64,000 nt of DNA from Maratus speciosus (Eukaryota; Arthropoda; Arachnida; Araneae; Salticidae), in NCBI GenBank assembly GCA_963932465.1, contig OZ010795.1:18535197-18599196 (forward strand), written 5' to 3'. Every line of letters begins with the position of its first letter. The stretch's first letter is position 1. The translations under genes were made by a program, and so were the position numbers. The notes below the pieces were generated by a model. The model was given only the letters and a program-made list of their open reading frames with translations, made no database searches and was not told the DNA's origin. Positions 1 through 11,439 of this stretch are shown piece by piece.

Positions 1-600
1 AGAAAAATAAAATAGCGGTAATGATTCAGTGACCATTGCCAAATACGGTCCCATGTTGTGTGCGCTGGAATAAAAAATGAATAAACGAAATTAATGTGTA
101 AGTTTTCTATGACTTCTTACATGATATTCAAGTAACTGACAATTAGTTCCATAATTTCTATTTTGAATTACTGATAACTTTGATTTAAAATTTGAACACA
201 TTTAAATTTAAAACAATTACTCTTATTTTCGAGTATTTATTTCATTAAATTTCATTACTTTTATTTTGTTTGATTGTTTCATTAATCGAAAACTTTGCTC
301 TTAATAAAATTAGTTATATTCCCTAGTCATTAAAACAATCTGATATTGTTTGGTCCAATTTAGGCGACTGGGGGTCCAAATTAGGCGACCTGTTTCTGAA
401 TTTGGACCACTTTTGACAAATTTTTCAAATTAAAATAAAACTTAAGATTTTCAAAAAGAAATTGATCTAAATGTTTATTTAGATAGTAGATGAATGGATT
501 GACCCCGCGTAGTGATGTTCTGCATATATTCCAAAAATTAAGTGAGTTACACCTGAAAATAAGTGAAGTGGTCCAAATTCGGCTACTCTCCCCTATTTCT
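1..600. other. AT-rich DNA with a possible MITE remnant
   Basis: No gene is visible. Between about 350 and 600 the phrase TGGTCCAAATT with GGCGAC or GGCTAC occurs three times in mixed orientation, and it ends CTCTCCCCTA. This recalls the ends of the TA-flanked elements at 36.4 and 41.5 kb, but no matching left end is found. Confidence 0.35.
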
Positions 601-1400
601 TTCTTCTTATAACTAATATAGTAGTATGTTAACTAGTTTAATATATTAACAAACACGCCTTTTCGTATGCTATCACATGTTGATATATATATAACTGCGA
701 AAATATCTTCTGAATACAACCTTTTTTTTCGGGTGAATAATCGGCTGAGTTCTACAAATTATCTCAATAATGTATAATACGTTTCGTAACGTTTTCCTAA
801 GATTTTGCGAAAACATAAATTAAGCAATCTCAAACTTTGGTATTGTAGTAGCTAACCGCTCAAAACGAACTCAGACATAAACAGTGTCACAAACCCACAC
901 AGTTTCGCTAATACATTTAGAGAAAGTTAATGTCATATTTTCAAGTTGAAGAGCCCTGTATCATTCCGTACCATGTACTACCACACAGTGATATACTCGA
1001 GTTTACAGTAAATTATTATTTGATGTTTTTAATCTGAACGATTTGTAAATTGAACCTTTATTTAAACGTCGATTAATCAGTATTAAAACATGTCTAAAAG
1101 CAAAGTTTCTCAATGTCATTTACGAATCAGAATTCCAATTTGTAAACTTTTTCTCAATTTTTAGCTCTATACCCTGCAATTTGAAAGTGTATTAAAATCA
1201 ATCGTAGCATAGCGTAACAAGAGCTCGGAAAATATTAAAACCTTTGATTTAGTTTTTCGTGTATGCAATTATTTAAACTTATTATAAAGTTATTATAATG
1301 GAAATTTCAGAAAATAATGTTAAGTTGTATTTATACACTTCAAGCTGGAATGTGGATTTCCAATTTTTCCAATTTACAATGTAGGAATTGCATGCACTGT
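600..1400. repeat. Segment duplicated at 26190-27020
   Basis: The order of recognisable words is shared with 26190-27020: GTAGTATG..ACTAGTTTAATA, TATATAACTGCG, GTGAATAATCGG, GTACCATGTAC, GTATTAAAACATG and GCACTGTTAATTAAAC. Divergence is high, with many indels, so the duplication is old. No gene is seen inside it. Confidence 0.65.
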
Positions 1401-1480
1401 TAATTAAACTGTTCATTACGCTGTCAAAATATTGTCTATGTTGTGTAAGGTACTGTACAAGAGCTAGTAACAATCGACCG
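1400..1480 (-). pseudogene. Ionotropic receptor copy C, severed S1 fragment
   Basis: The minus strand from 1480 encodes GRLLLALVQYLTQHRQYFDS, which matches copy A residues 44-63 (GRLLIALIKYLQQYTDYFDT) and follows on from the fragment at 5711-5827. The two pieces were one exon before the 4.2-kb element inserted between them. Homology to the receptor stops near 1400; there is no M1-M4 region. The sequence beyond, 610-1400, instead matches the block at 26190-27020, so the rest of the gene was lost in a rearrangement. Confidence 0.8.
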
Positions 1481-2534
1481 CACAGTGGAGTATTTGACCC
1501 GAAATCCTGGTCAAAAATATTTTTGTATGTAAATATAGTCCGATGGGCTATATAGTTCTTAGATGTTATTGGGTATCACTATGAAATGTTTGGTATTGTA
1601 AATGAAGTATATAGCCTTTACGGTTCATTTACAGAGACACCCAAAAGAATTCCCTTATATCATGGTCTATGGGGAAAAATCGTTTGCTGTGTATTTTAAT
1701 GATATCACACTTTTAAACGTGCGGAAATCACATCACTAAGTACATCACTAAGGTGTACTAAGTCATTTATTGTAGAATAGGGTGTGCATAGAATATATCG
1801 TTCATTTACAAGGACACACAAAAGAATATGGCTGAAGAATACATTTAAATATTGAAGTGTATGACCGATATTTGCTAGAAGGGCGTTTGTAGTTGTTATA
1901 GGCCTTTTAAAATAGAACAATTTTTTTTAAATATTACTTGGTTTGGATATATTCTATTGATCATATATAGGGCTGCACAAAAGTTCTCAAGTGCATTTCC
2001 GTTTATTCACGAAAATGGCTGAATGGGCATTTTTGACTGTGCTATGCGTTTCACTGAACTAACTTTAAGCATACTATGAAGTATACATACAAATCTATAG
2101 CTTAGTTTAATATTTTATATCTTAAAAGCTGACGAAGTGTAAGTGCGATTTTAAGAATTTTTTTATTTTAAAGTTTAAGTTTAACTTTTTAAAGATGACT
2201 TAAGCATTTCTATTTATTTATTTGTTTAAGATTTTAACACTTCACATAATAAAAAATATACATTTTATAAATATTTTGACAACTAAGAAAAAAAAAAGAG
2301 TCATCATTTATGAAGAGCTCAAAGAAATAAGAAGTTAAAATATTAATTTACTAAGTAGATATTTTAAAAATACGAATAAATCACATGTCCATTGACTTAA
2401 CATTACTGAAGGGAGTTTGGAAGTTGAGCGACTTGTAACCTTAACTATTTACAGTTTTTAAGAGGAAAGTAATTGTTGAAAGGTTTGTCTTATTCACTAT
2501 TAATGTTTAATTAAATGTATTTAATTTTACTATA

Positions 2535-4487
2535 CAGGGTGTCCGGTCTCAACGGTGTCCAATGGCTAATTCCTGAACCGTTAGTCATAGATATATAGTT
2601 CCAATTATAAAAATGTTTTAAATCAGGTAAAGAAATATTTTAAAAGCGATTTAGGTAAAAAAAAAAAAAAACATTTCTTAAAAAATTACAAAATGAAAAT
2701 TTTTATACGGTCCCCCGGTCCTATAAGTTATATTTAGTAAAATTTTCCTATTACTCTGACAAGTAAGACACAAAAAGTCCCATTCATATAACTCTAAAAT
2801 TGAGCGAGTTATGAAACTTTAAAAATGCATGACTTATGCCACTTTTTTGCTCTGAAAACAAAAGAGTTCGGCTTGGCTTTGAGGGGTCACACACAGAGTG
2901 CTTAAAGTATTCGAAGATCTTATTTCATGTGTATCCTCGCTTTGAAAAAAATCGTACAAGTATTACGATTACGTTAACATTTATTAAGTTTCAGATTGGC
3001 TAAAATAACATATGTTTTATTTTGAAAGGATTTGAGACTGTTTCTTTTACGATTTCTTTTAACAAAAATTATGTTATTTTTATAAGTTTTTATGTTACTT
3101 CAACGATCGTATGTATATTTTAACAGTTAAAAATTTGTACTCAAACTTTAACTCACTTTTAAATATCCAATCGAGATTACATTTTACATACTGGCACAAA
3201 TCCAATAACAATCTAATATTATTATGATTTTCCGTGTTTACCATTTATACTTATTTTACAGGATAACACAAAAAATTTCGGATAGATTACCACCAAGAAC
3301 TTTAAGAAAAAGTTTTAGATTAGATAATACAAGACTGCTATTGTTGTTGTTTTTATAACTTTTATGTATTTTTTAGCACTGAATCCGAAAAGTACATTAA
3401 TTTTTAACCATCATGTCAGGATATTTCGCAAATCATAAATTGTCAAAATTAAAGAATAACAAAAATCTGATACTATAAAGTAGAGCAGATGGTTGTGTTT
3501 TTTAACTTTTGATAATTGATTTTTACATATTTTTTAGCACTGAATCTGAAAATGACCTTCATTTTTAACCATCACGTTAGAACTTTTTTGCAAATCGCAA
3601 ATGTGTAAGTTAAAATATAGCGAAAATCTCATACTATAAAACTTATGTAAAACTTTTTCCGTTTTATTTTATTTTATTTTGTTCAATGATTTATTCGATA
3701 TTTTTGCTTATCCTGGGATTCTTACAGCTAAATAGCTGTGTGGTCCGATGAGATGAGAGAGGAAATTCAATTTTAAATTTGAACTTTTTATCTTTGAAAT
3801 TTGCGAAAAGTCCTGATGTGGTGGCTAAAAATGAAGGTCAATTTCAGATTCAGCGGTGCAGAATCCATAAGAATCAAGTATCAAAAGCTAAAAAAACATG
3901 ACATAACCCAACTTTTGCAGACTAGTGTAATCTAATAATATTTTAAAATACGTACCATTTTGTAAAGAATTGAGGCTGTTAATTTAGCATCATTTTATTT
4001 AACAAAAATTCCGTTTTTTCTTTCTTCTTAAATGTTTATTACAAATTGTATATTTTGCATTAATATGTCAGAATTATTAAAGATTTCAAATTTATATTGC
4101 AATGTTAATTTTACTCTCAACCATTTTTTAATATATCTAACGAAATTATATTTCGACTAAATTTGTGAATGACCCCCAATTTGCAGCAAAAAATATGCTC
4201 CAACTTTAAACAGCTATTACTCAGTCAATTTTAATCGTAGAATAATGGGACTTTTTGTGTATTACTTGTCAGTGTAAAAGGGAAATTTTACTAAATATAA
4301 CTTATAGGACCGAGGGACCATATAAAAATTTAAATTTCGTAATTTTTTAAGAAATGTTTTTATTGACCCAAATCGCTTTTAAAACATTTCTTTACCTGAT
4401 TTAAAACATTTTTGTAATTCGAACTATATGTCTATGACTAACGGTTTAGGAATTAGCCATTGGACACCGTTGAGACCGGACACCCTG
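2535..4487. mobile_element. TA-flanked element with about 290-bp terminal inverted repeats
   Basis: It starts CAGGGTGTCCGGTCTCAACG and ends with the matching inverted sequence (CGTTGAGACCGGACACCCTG, 4468-4487). The arms pair, with scattered mismatches, for roughly 290 bases (about 2535-2830 and 4200-4487). TA is present on both sides (2533-2534, 4488-4489), as expected of Tc1/mariner-type insertion. The interior holds a further repeated motif near TTTTTTAGCACTGAATC, present twice directly (3370, 3530) and once inverted (about 3860). No transposase is seen, so it is non-autonomous. Confidence 0.75.
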
Positions 4488-4909
4488 TATATAAAACTTA
4501 TTATTTACATTGAATAATGCTTATTACATTTAAATAACATTTAATAATAATTATTGCATTTAATTTATGTTTAATAGTGTTATATTTAATAGTAGGTTCA
4601 GTAAAATGGAGTCTATATAGTACAGATTGCAAGTTTTTGAATGTATTTAATGTATTACCAGTTTCAAAATGATTCTTCAGAATTCTTCTTCATCCTCTTC
4701 ATCATTCTCTTCTTGGCTTTTATTGGGACTGCCATCAGACCTTGCTGGAAGAAAAAGTTGTAGGGTCTCGCTACTGTATGGCTTGCTCTTTTTAGTTGAA
4801 AAACGCAGTTATTAGAAAATATGAAGTTGCTTATTTTTACGTACAATTTAAAAAGGAAATGTTTAATTAAATTTTCTTGGTGCCGTTTGTCAGTTTTGGA
4901 ATTAAAATT

Positions 4910-5200
4910 AGGTGTCCCTTTTTAAGGACACCACCCTCGAAAGGGTTAATTCCCTCCTTTCTCTCTTTATGTTACACACATGAGCCCCAAGAACTAATTA
5001 GGGAACCCTTTTTTAATAAATAAGTACATACAATTTGAAGGCGATCGGATATTTCTATCAAAAGATATCGACTTGCGTGCGTTTGTACGTACCTACATAC
5101 GTACATATGTACGTACCTACATACGTACATATGTACGTACGTACATACATACAGACAGAATATGTAGATGCAAAAGCTCTTCGGTAATATCCTGTGAGCT
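4910..5200. mobile_element. Short copy of the hairpin-ended minisatellite element family
   Basis: It contains one unit resembling those at 27.4-28.4 kb (CCCAAGAACTAATTAGGGAA), then GGATATTTCTATCAAAAGATAT, a run of ACGT/ACAT repeats (about 5085-5155) and a degraded terminal hairpin (AGCTCTTCGG ... CCTGTGAGCT). The same order of modules occurs at 22.2 kb and 28.4-28.5 kb. Confidence 0.5.
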
Positions 5201-5710
5201 ATAAACACAGAAATTGACACTCAAAACTATAACTAATACGATTATAATTCAAACATGGCGGGGCAAAGCGCCGCACATATTTAAAAAGCTTTCGATATGT
5301 ATAAATTAGAGCCAAAAACGTTTTAAAAAAAATCTTTTACACATTTAATGTTTTTTTATTACCTTAAAAACGAAACTGTTTAAATTAACTCATAGTTTAA
5401 CACTAAGCTCTAACATTTGTTAAACACGTAAGCCCTGTTTAGTTTCAATTCAACAATTCATTGAGCCACAAAAAAATTATATTTAAACATAACAACAATG
5501 CCAAAAAACAACAAAAAACCACATCTTCTCAGAAAGAAACTTCTCTTTAGCTGTGGCCAGGAGCCACCGGAGACAACTCAGGCTCCTAAAATAGACATAG
5601 ATCGATGCACCAATTAGTTAGCTATTAAAAAACGTGATTTTTACAATTGTTGACGAAATTTTAATTTTTGCATTTTTGGCCAGGTTTTTGGGTCAAATAC
5701 TCCACTGTGG

Positions 5711-6300
5711 ACTTGTTTTCTATGAGAAATATTCTAGTCTGTCGTCATCCGTTGCATTGGGTAGAGGTTTATAAAATCGGTACGGGAAAGCATTATATCC
5801 TAGCAATACTGTTTTCTGGGATTCCATGTATTTTTTTTATTATTTATTTGATCAATTTTCAACGATACTGACATTTACAAAAAAATTTAAACAAAAAATA
5901 TTAATTTTTTTTCATATTAGAATATGTGAATGATTGTTGACAAATCTTAAAAAAATAAAAATAATCCAAGCTTACTTGTACTTTTTTTGTACTTTGTACT
6001 TTTCTTTTACTTGTACTCTCAGAAAAGTAACGAGTTGAAAGTACTCGTCGATTCTGTTTTGTTAAATTCTGATTTAAGGACAAAACTTGAAGATATTAGT
6101 AGAACATTGAATAACGCATGAAAATCATTTTTTAGGAAATGGCAACCATCAACATCCTGACAATTTTCTTTTTTTAACTCTGATAATACTACAATACGAA
6201 ATCGATTTTTGGATGTAATTTTAATCTGTATAACATGTGTAACACAAGATTCTTTAATTCATATATTTTTAGGATCAGGTCTTGTTTGAACTTAATATTT
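5711..6300 (-). pseudogene. Ionotropic receptor copy C, 5' part (N-terminal exon and S1 start)
   Basis: The minus strand from 5827 reads MESQKTVLLGYNAFPYRF and continues to DDDRLEYFS, closely matching the S1 start of copy A (MESQKKIILGYNAFPFKQ). It then meets a TAG stop where copies A and B have TCG for serine. Directly after this the reading is broken by the inverted-repeat end of the element at 1481-5709. Upstream, about 6000-6260 holds an open frame (MLYRLKLHPKNRFRIVVLSE onward) homologous to the probable N-terminal-domain exon of copy A. Nucleotide similarity to copy A extends through the intron and 5' flank to about 6.7 kb, so this is a true segmental duplicate rather than a retrocopy. 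Confidence 0.8.
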
Positions 6301-6699
6301 CATTCTATTGCAGTAGTCGTCTGACTAATAACCCATTGAGTATTGTCTAAATCTACTTTCTTTTGTAGTTAATTATTGGATTAGGAAATAAAAAAGGAAC
6401 AATAAATATGCATAAAATGATTTGAAAAAATATCAAAATATAGTTTTGAAATAACATATAAAATCTTCTTTTCAAATTTCGTCCATATAAGTTCATTAAA
6501 ATATAAATTGATTTAATTAATGTTACAAAAGTACCCTAATTCACAGATTTCGGAATCTTTATATATAAAAGAAGCAGAAAATGAAAGTATTCAGTTACCT
6601 TTGAACACTTTATAAGTTTTAGGCGCAAGAGAAAACCGACGTATCTATACATTACAGAACACGTCTGGACTTATGATATTTATGCTTAAATATATTTTG

Positions 6700-9110
6700 A
6701 AGTGGAGTAAGATCTTTTCAGATTCGTTTTACATGATTTAAGTTTCTATAAAAGATAACGCGGCATTCAGAGTGTGTTAAAATTGAACCACAACCGTATA
6801 TATAATTCTATTTCGATTTTTTAACCTCCGGTACGGTAGGCTATTTCTTTCTTCCAGCTTATTTTGCGTCCAAAAAATAACGTTACCTTACAGAAGCTAG
6901 CCGTAAAAGAAAGCATTACGATTAAATACTCTTTAGCAATTTTTAAAACCTCTAAGCATCGCACATTTTCAATGTTTATACCGTCGTATTGGGAAAAAAA
7001 AGTTCTCTTAAATGCATTTTGTTTGAAAACTGTATTTCCATTTATTTTTGAAATATTAATTATTTTGTAGTTTTTGGAGCCATTTGCTTAATATTGGCAA
7101 CGGAAGTACTCCATTTCTATAGAAAGTAATGGAAAAATAGTTTTAAAATAGTAATTATATATTTTTGTTGCCATTTTCTCGCAACAACCGAAAGAAAATG
7201 TAATTAAAATACGTGCTATTTTGAAAAAAATATATAAACGAATGATTTCTGTTAAAACAATGGAGCTATTATATACTGTATTTAATTGTAAGTATCTATG
7301 AATCATTAGATAGCCGGGTATTTTTTTTCGATTTTCTTGAATGACGAAACCTTTTTGCTGCATTTGTGCATTATTTCGCGATAGTGATATGCATGCTTTA
7401 CTGTAGATGTTGAGTAGATCGTAAATGTGGAATTCTTAAGCGGATGCGAATGACGTCATTTTATATAAAATAAAACGTGTGCTTTAAGTCTTAAAATTGA
7501 AATATGTTTTGTACTGCAGTAGAGTCCCGCTTAACCGAGTTATTTTCTTCTGATGGACTGGTGGCTTCTATTATTATGAAACAGCCATTATAAATGAAGT
7601 ATTAGGTGAAGATGAAAGAGCAACCGTAAAAAAAATATGGCCATCCACCCCCACCCCCCCTCCATTCTGACCAGAAAATCAGAGTTCTAACTTTTTACGG
7701 CTGCTCTTTCATCTTCACCTAACACTTCATTTATAATGGCTGTTTCATAATAATAGAAGCCATCAGTCCATCAGAAGAAAATGAAGTAATGGAAGTACCG
7801 GGGGCGACACTAAATTCTGAAAAAGCAGAATTCCTGTTCTCTAGTCAATATTTTTTCTTTTGGATTATAACAAATTTAGCTAGTATAATACTTTTAATAG
7901 GCTTGTTGATATATATAAAATCGTGCACGCATGCTTTTGTAATAAATTTTTGATATTTCATAAGTCTTTATTTTGATTTATAAATAATAAAATAGAAAGT
8001 ATGCTTATTAGATGGAATTCGAAACAAAATTTAGACCTTCTCAATTTGTAATCTACATATTGCGTGTACCGTTATGTTAAAAACAATATTTATTCATTTG
8101 TAATAAATGTAATAATATCTATGGCTTGCGTGAACAAATTGGTTGAATTGTGTATTTTCAAGGGTGTTTCAATTTACGTTTAGATTATATTGAGATATAT
8201 ATTTTATTACGTCAGTTGAGCTTGAATATTAAATTGCAATTTAAACAATTTCTTCTATCCATCTATATTATAAAAAGTTTTACAGACATGCTATAAGAAT
8301 GTTTTATAGCAAACTAATTCGATTTATAGTTTAAAATGCACTTCGGAATACTAAACGCACGGTCTTAATTCTCTTAATCGTAATAATACATTTTTGGGAA
8401 ATTATATTTTCTAAAATGTATTTCTTTTTGCATTTTTATCATCCCAAATTCAAGAAATATCATTAGAAATGTTTCATATTTTATCTTCTGCTAAATAGAC
8501 TGTTTTACTTACCCATCATACATAGCTTACGGTAAGTCTTGTAATCGTTTTAAAAATCGAAAAAAGAAGTTGACCGATTTACATGATTCAGACGCTGGAG
8601 ATTTCGGAAAACATATTTTTAGAAAAAAAATTTGCCGTCCGTTTGTCTGTGTGTGTGTTTGTGTGTGAGTGTCTGTAAATGCCCTATCTTCCGAACAAAT
8701 TGAAATAGAGACTTGGAATTTGGTGTGTGCTTAGTATGTAATAATAGGAAGAAGCCTATTGAATATCAGTAATCTTGATTATCCGGAACTAATTTTTCAG
8801 TTTCTCGAAATATTCGTTCTGATAAAAGGTACATGAAATTTTTTGAAATTGTTTAGTTTAAGGAGGGAATATAAAAGACAATACAAAAACAAAAATTTTG
8901 ATAAAGAATGAAGTCAATCGGATAATGAGTTTCCGAGATAATTGTAAACCTATTTATTTGTAATCCGATTTTTCATGACCCTGTATTCCATTCAAGTTTC
9001 AATTCAAAGATGTATTTTAATTGGAAATAAGAAGATTTATCCGACGGATTAAACTTATTGTTAATATGATTATCACTTTTGGAGTTATAAGGATGTTTCT
9101 TTTACGCAGT
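6700..9110. other. AT-rich intergenic DNA, apart from the hairpin at 7543-7781
   Basis: No coding signal is convincing. A minus-strand 91-codon open stretch (7088-7363) has no recognisable family and AT-driven composition. Near 8620-8680 a TGTG-rich microsatellite sits inside a sequence with the look of a dispersed repeat (CCGTCCGTTTGTCTGTGTG), followed by CTATCTTCCGAACAAATTG. Confidence 0.4.
7543..7781. repeat. Long near-perfect inverted repeat (foldback MITE)
   Basis: The left arm (7543-7631) starts TTTTCTTCTGATGGACTG and the right arm (7692-7781) is its reverse complement with only a few mismatches over about 89 bases. The loop is about 60 bases and includes a C-rich run. The arms contain no recognisable gene. 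Confidence 0.85.
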
Positions 9111-9412
9111 TCGGTACTACTCGATTTTCCCGTTGACCCCAAAACTATCGCCAAACTATAAGATTAAATGCCAATAACTGCTTATCGTAAATGTCACATT
9201 CACTTGACATTAAACACGTTACACGTGTTTGTTGCGTCATCAAGTGATTTTTAATTCGGGGTTTTATTTGTATTTTTATTAATCGTTTACTAATTTATTT
9301 GTTCTTCCGTTATTTAAAATAAACATTATGCCAATTTGTATAATTGTGCGAGTAGTTTGGCGATTTATATAATGTGTCGAAATGGGTCAAGGGGATAATC
9401 AAGTAGTACCCG
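9111..9412. mobile_element. 0.3-kb MITE with imperfect terminal inverted repeats
   Basis: The left end, CGGTACTACTCGATTTTCCC followed by GTTGACCC, is matched inverted at the right end (GGGTCAAGGGGATAATCAAG, then TAGTACCCG). A second inner match is CGCCAAACTA (about 9151) against TAGTTTGGCG (about 9353). There is no coding capacity and the target duplication is unclear. Confidence 0.6.
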
Positions 9413-10249
9413 CAATTTAGTAATAGAGCATTACTGTGTTTCATATTTTATATTATGCATATCCATTATGGGTATGTATTACTGTGTCCCCCATCGACTA
9501 GTTATAATGCGTTATAATCTACATCACATACTGCGTTTTGTTAAGAAAAATATTTCAAATCTTCTTTCTTTCGTATTTTAAAAGTTAGATTAGGGCATCT
9601 GGTTTGAAAATAAATTTTATTGCATTTTAATCCACAGAAATGATGTAAATCAGAATTTTGAAGACGGATAATGCATCTCACGACAAATCTGAAAAAATAT
9701 TTCCCGAGATCAATGTTTGTTTCTTGATTGTTTTTTTTTATCTATGGTTTGGTTGATCCTTAGAAAAAGAGCTGAGGGATTTTGAAATGTTTTGATGTTC
9801 TTCTGGGTTTTTACAAAATAAAGGCGATTTTTGCTATTCAGAGTTTCACACGAACCGTTTTTATTAATTTGTTACGGGTATTACGTAGTTGCTTATTATT
9901 TTAAAGGAAGATTTTTATCTGCTTATTTAGTATTATAATTATGTTTTTCTTAATTTTACGGGATAAGTATGGAAGTTACAAAACTATGGAAAAGTTCGTA
10001 TTTTTTGTATGAACATAAAATGATACGAAAAGCAACGGAAACTTTTTTAAGAATTATTAAAATACAGCATTGAATTCAAGGAGAACTCCAGCCCCTACGG
10101 AGCATCGAAATCTCCCCCCCCCCCCCCGGAAGATTTGGGTATACAAGTGCCAGACCTTACCCCAGAACGCCAAAGTGTCATTTCCAGAAGCAAAAATAGC
10201 TGAATTCTGTTGGTTCTTTTTTTTATCATGAAAGAAAACGCATTTTTTT

Positions 10250-10640
10250 ATGAGTGAAAATCGACATTCTTTATAGAAATGGAATGTGGGTCTATGTCAT
10301 TTATGTATATGGCACATGCGGCTCCGCTTGCATGCCAATATCCGAACATCAAAATTTTCGATGACTTTTCACAGCAGAATGATCGGATCCATGGCCAAAA
10401 TTTCAACCCGGAAGTTACTTTTGAAGTCTTCAATTGTGCGGGGGGCATTGGTGAAGAATTTACTTTTCAGAAACCCCCAAAGAAAATAATCCATTTGGGT
10501 TAAATACAAATCAGAATTTCCTGAAATTACGCGATCTGGAAATTTCTCGTTCAATAAGTTGATTCTTTGGCGAGCACTGTGTGCCGTTGCACCGTCTTGT
10601 CATACAAATGGCTTAATTGCAAATGGCATACATTTGAAAG
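10250..10640 (-). pseudogene. Mariner-type transposase relic (C-terminal catalytic part)
   Basis: On the minus strand, fragments in changing frames match the DDE transposase of a common arthropod mariner-like family. QDGATAHSARQRINLL (with the second catalytic Asp) is followed by NEKFPDRVISGNSDLY, then DYFLWGFLKSKFF (catalytic third acidic residue), then APRTIEDFKSNFRVEI and, in another frame, VIENFDVRILACKRSR. The first catalytic Asp region and the N-terminal helix-turn-helix are not found. Several frameshifts and stops show that it is dead. The AT-rich flanks give no clear terminal repeats. Confidence 0.75.
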
Positions 10641-11439
10641 TTCATACATGCATCACCCATCACAGCTGACAGAAAAAACCTGTGAAATATTCATAGCTCA
10701 AAAAATAACCAATAGATGGATCATCCAGTATGTCAAAAAAGTGCTAATCCATCACAAATAAAAATGTTACAAAAATTTAACATCCTTAAAGCAACCAGAT
10801 ATCGGAAGCAAATAAATAGCCGGATATGGTAAAAAAAATGGCGAAACATGACACAGAGAAACCCAGAAAGATATATATTATAGCTGTTTAAGAAAATTGT
10901 AACCAAACAATTTTTTCCAATGTGAACTATAATTTGTTGCGTGAGTTTGTAACATTACTACTTTCTCTGGCCGAAATTACAAGATCCTTTTTCATAAAGA
11001 TTAAAACTTCATCTGAGAATCTCCCATGGGGAATCAACGGCTGAAGGTATTGGCATTTATGTGAACTCATAAACCAGTATCTATTACAGCACAAGTTCAA
11101 TGACATTCAATGACAACAAATTAAACATAGAAATTGCTGTTTTAAACTTAATCCCGACATTAATGTAATCCGACGTTTATGTTATATGAAACTTTATTTA
11201 AACACATTTAATACTTAAGTATGCGCTCAATTTTTTATATCACAGTGTTTGTAAAATCTTTCTTACTGCGTGGTATTAATGTAACTTCATTATATTATTA
11301 GCTGCAATTGTAGAGATCCAACTTGCTTTATTTTACACATGCTATTTTGTTTTATATTTAGAAATTAAATCTATACTAATATCATAAAGAGGTAAAAATT
11401 GTTTATTTGTAGGAGGTAACCTCTGGAACTACCGAATCG

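Larger units (their letters stand above)
1481..5709. mobile_element. 4.2-kb composite TIR element inserted in receptor copy C
   Basis: The left end reads CACAGTGGAGTATTTGACCC (1481-1500) and the right end (5690-5709) is its exact reverse complement; weaker inverted similarity continues for about 20 more bases (TTTTGACCAGG against TTTTGGCCAGG). Receptor coding sequence abuts both ends, which defines the boundaries. No clear target duplication or transposase is visible, so the superfamily is open; CAGTG near the tip would suit hAT. The interior contains the nested TIR element at 2535-4487 and a hairpin/microsatellite element near 4910-5200, leaving about 2 kb of its own AT-rich sequence. Confidence 0.7.

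Noticed and set aside
4972..5220. 82-codon minus-strand frame with repeated YVHMYVCR
   Set aside because: It is produced by the ACGT/ACAT microsatellite of a repeat element.
5668..5871. 67-codon plus-strand frame
   Set aside because: It is the antisense shadow of the receptor copy C S1 exon and the inverted-repeat end of the inserted element.
7088..7363. 91-codon minus-strand frame
   Set aside because: No recognisable family, no repeat in other copies and AT-driven composition; I cannot support it as a gene.
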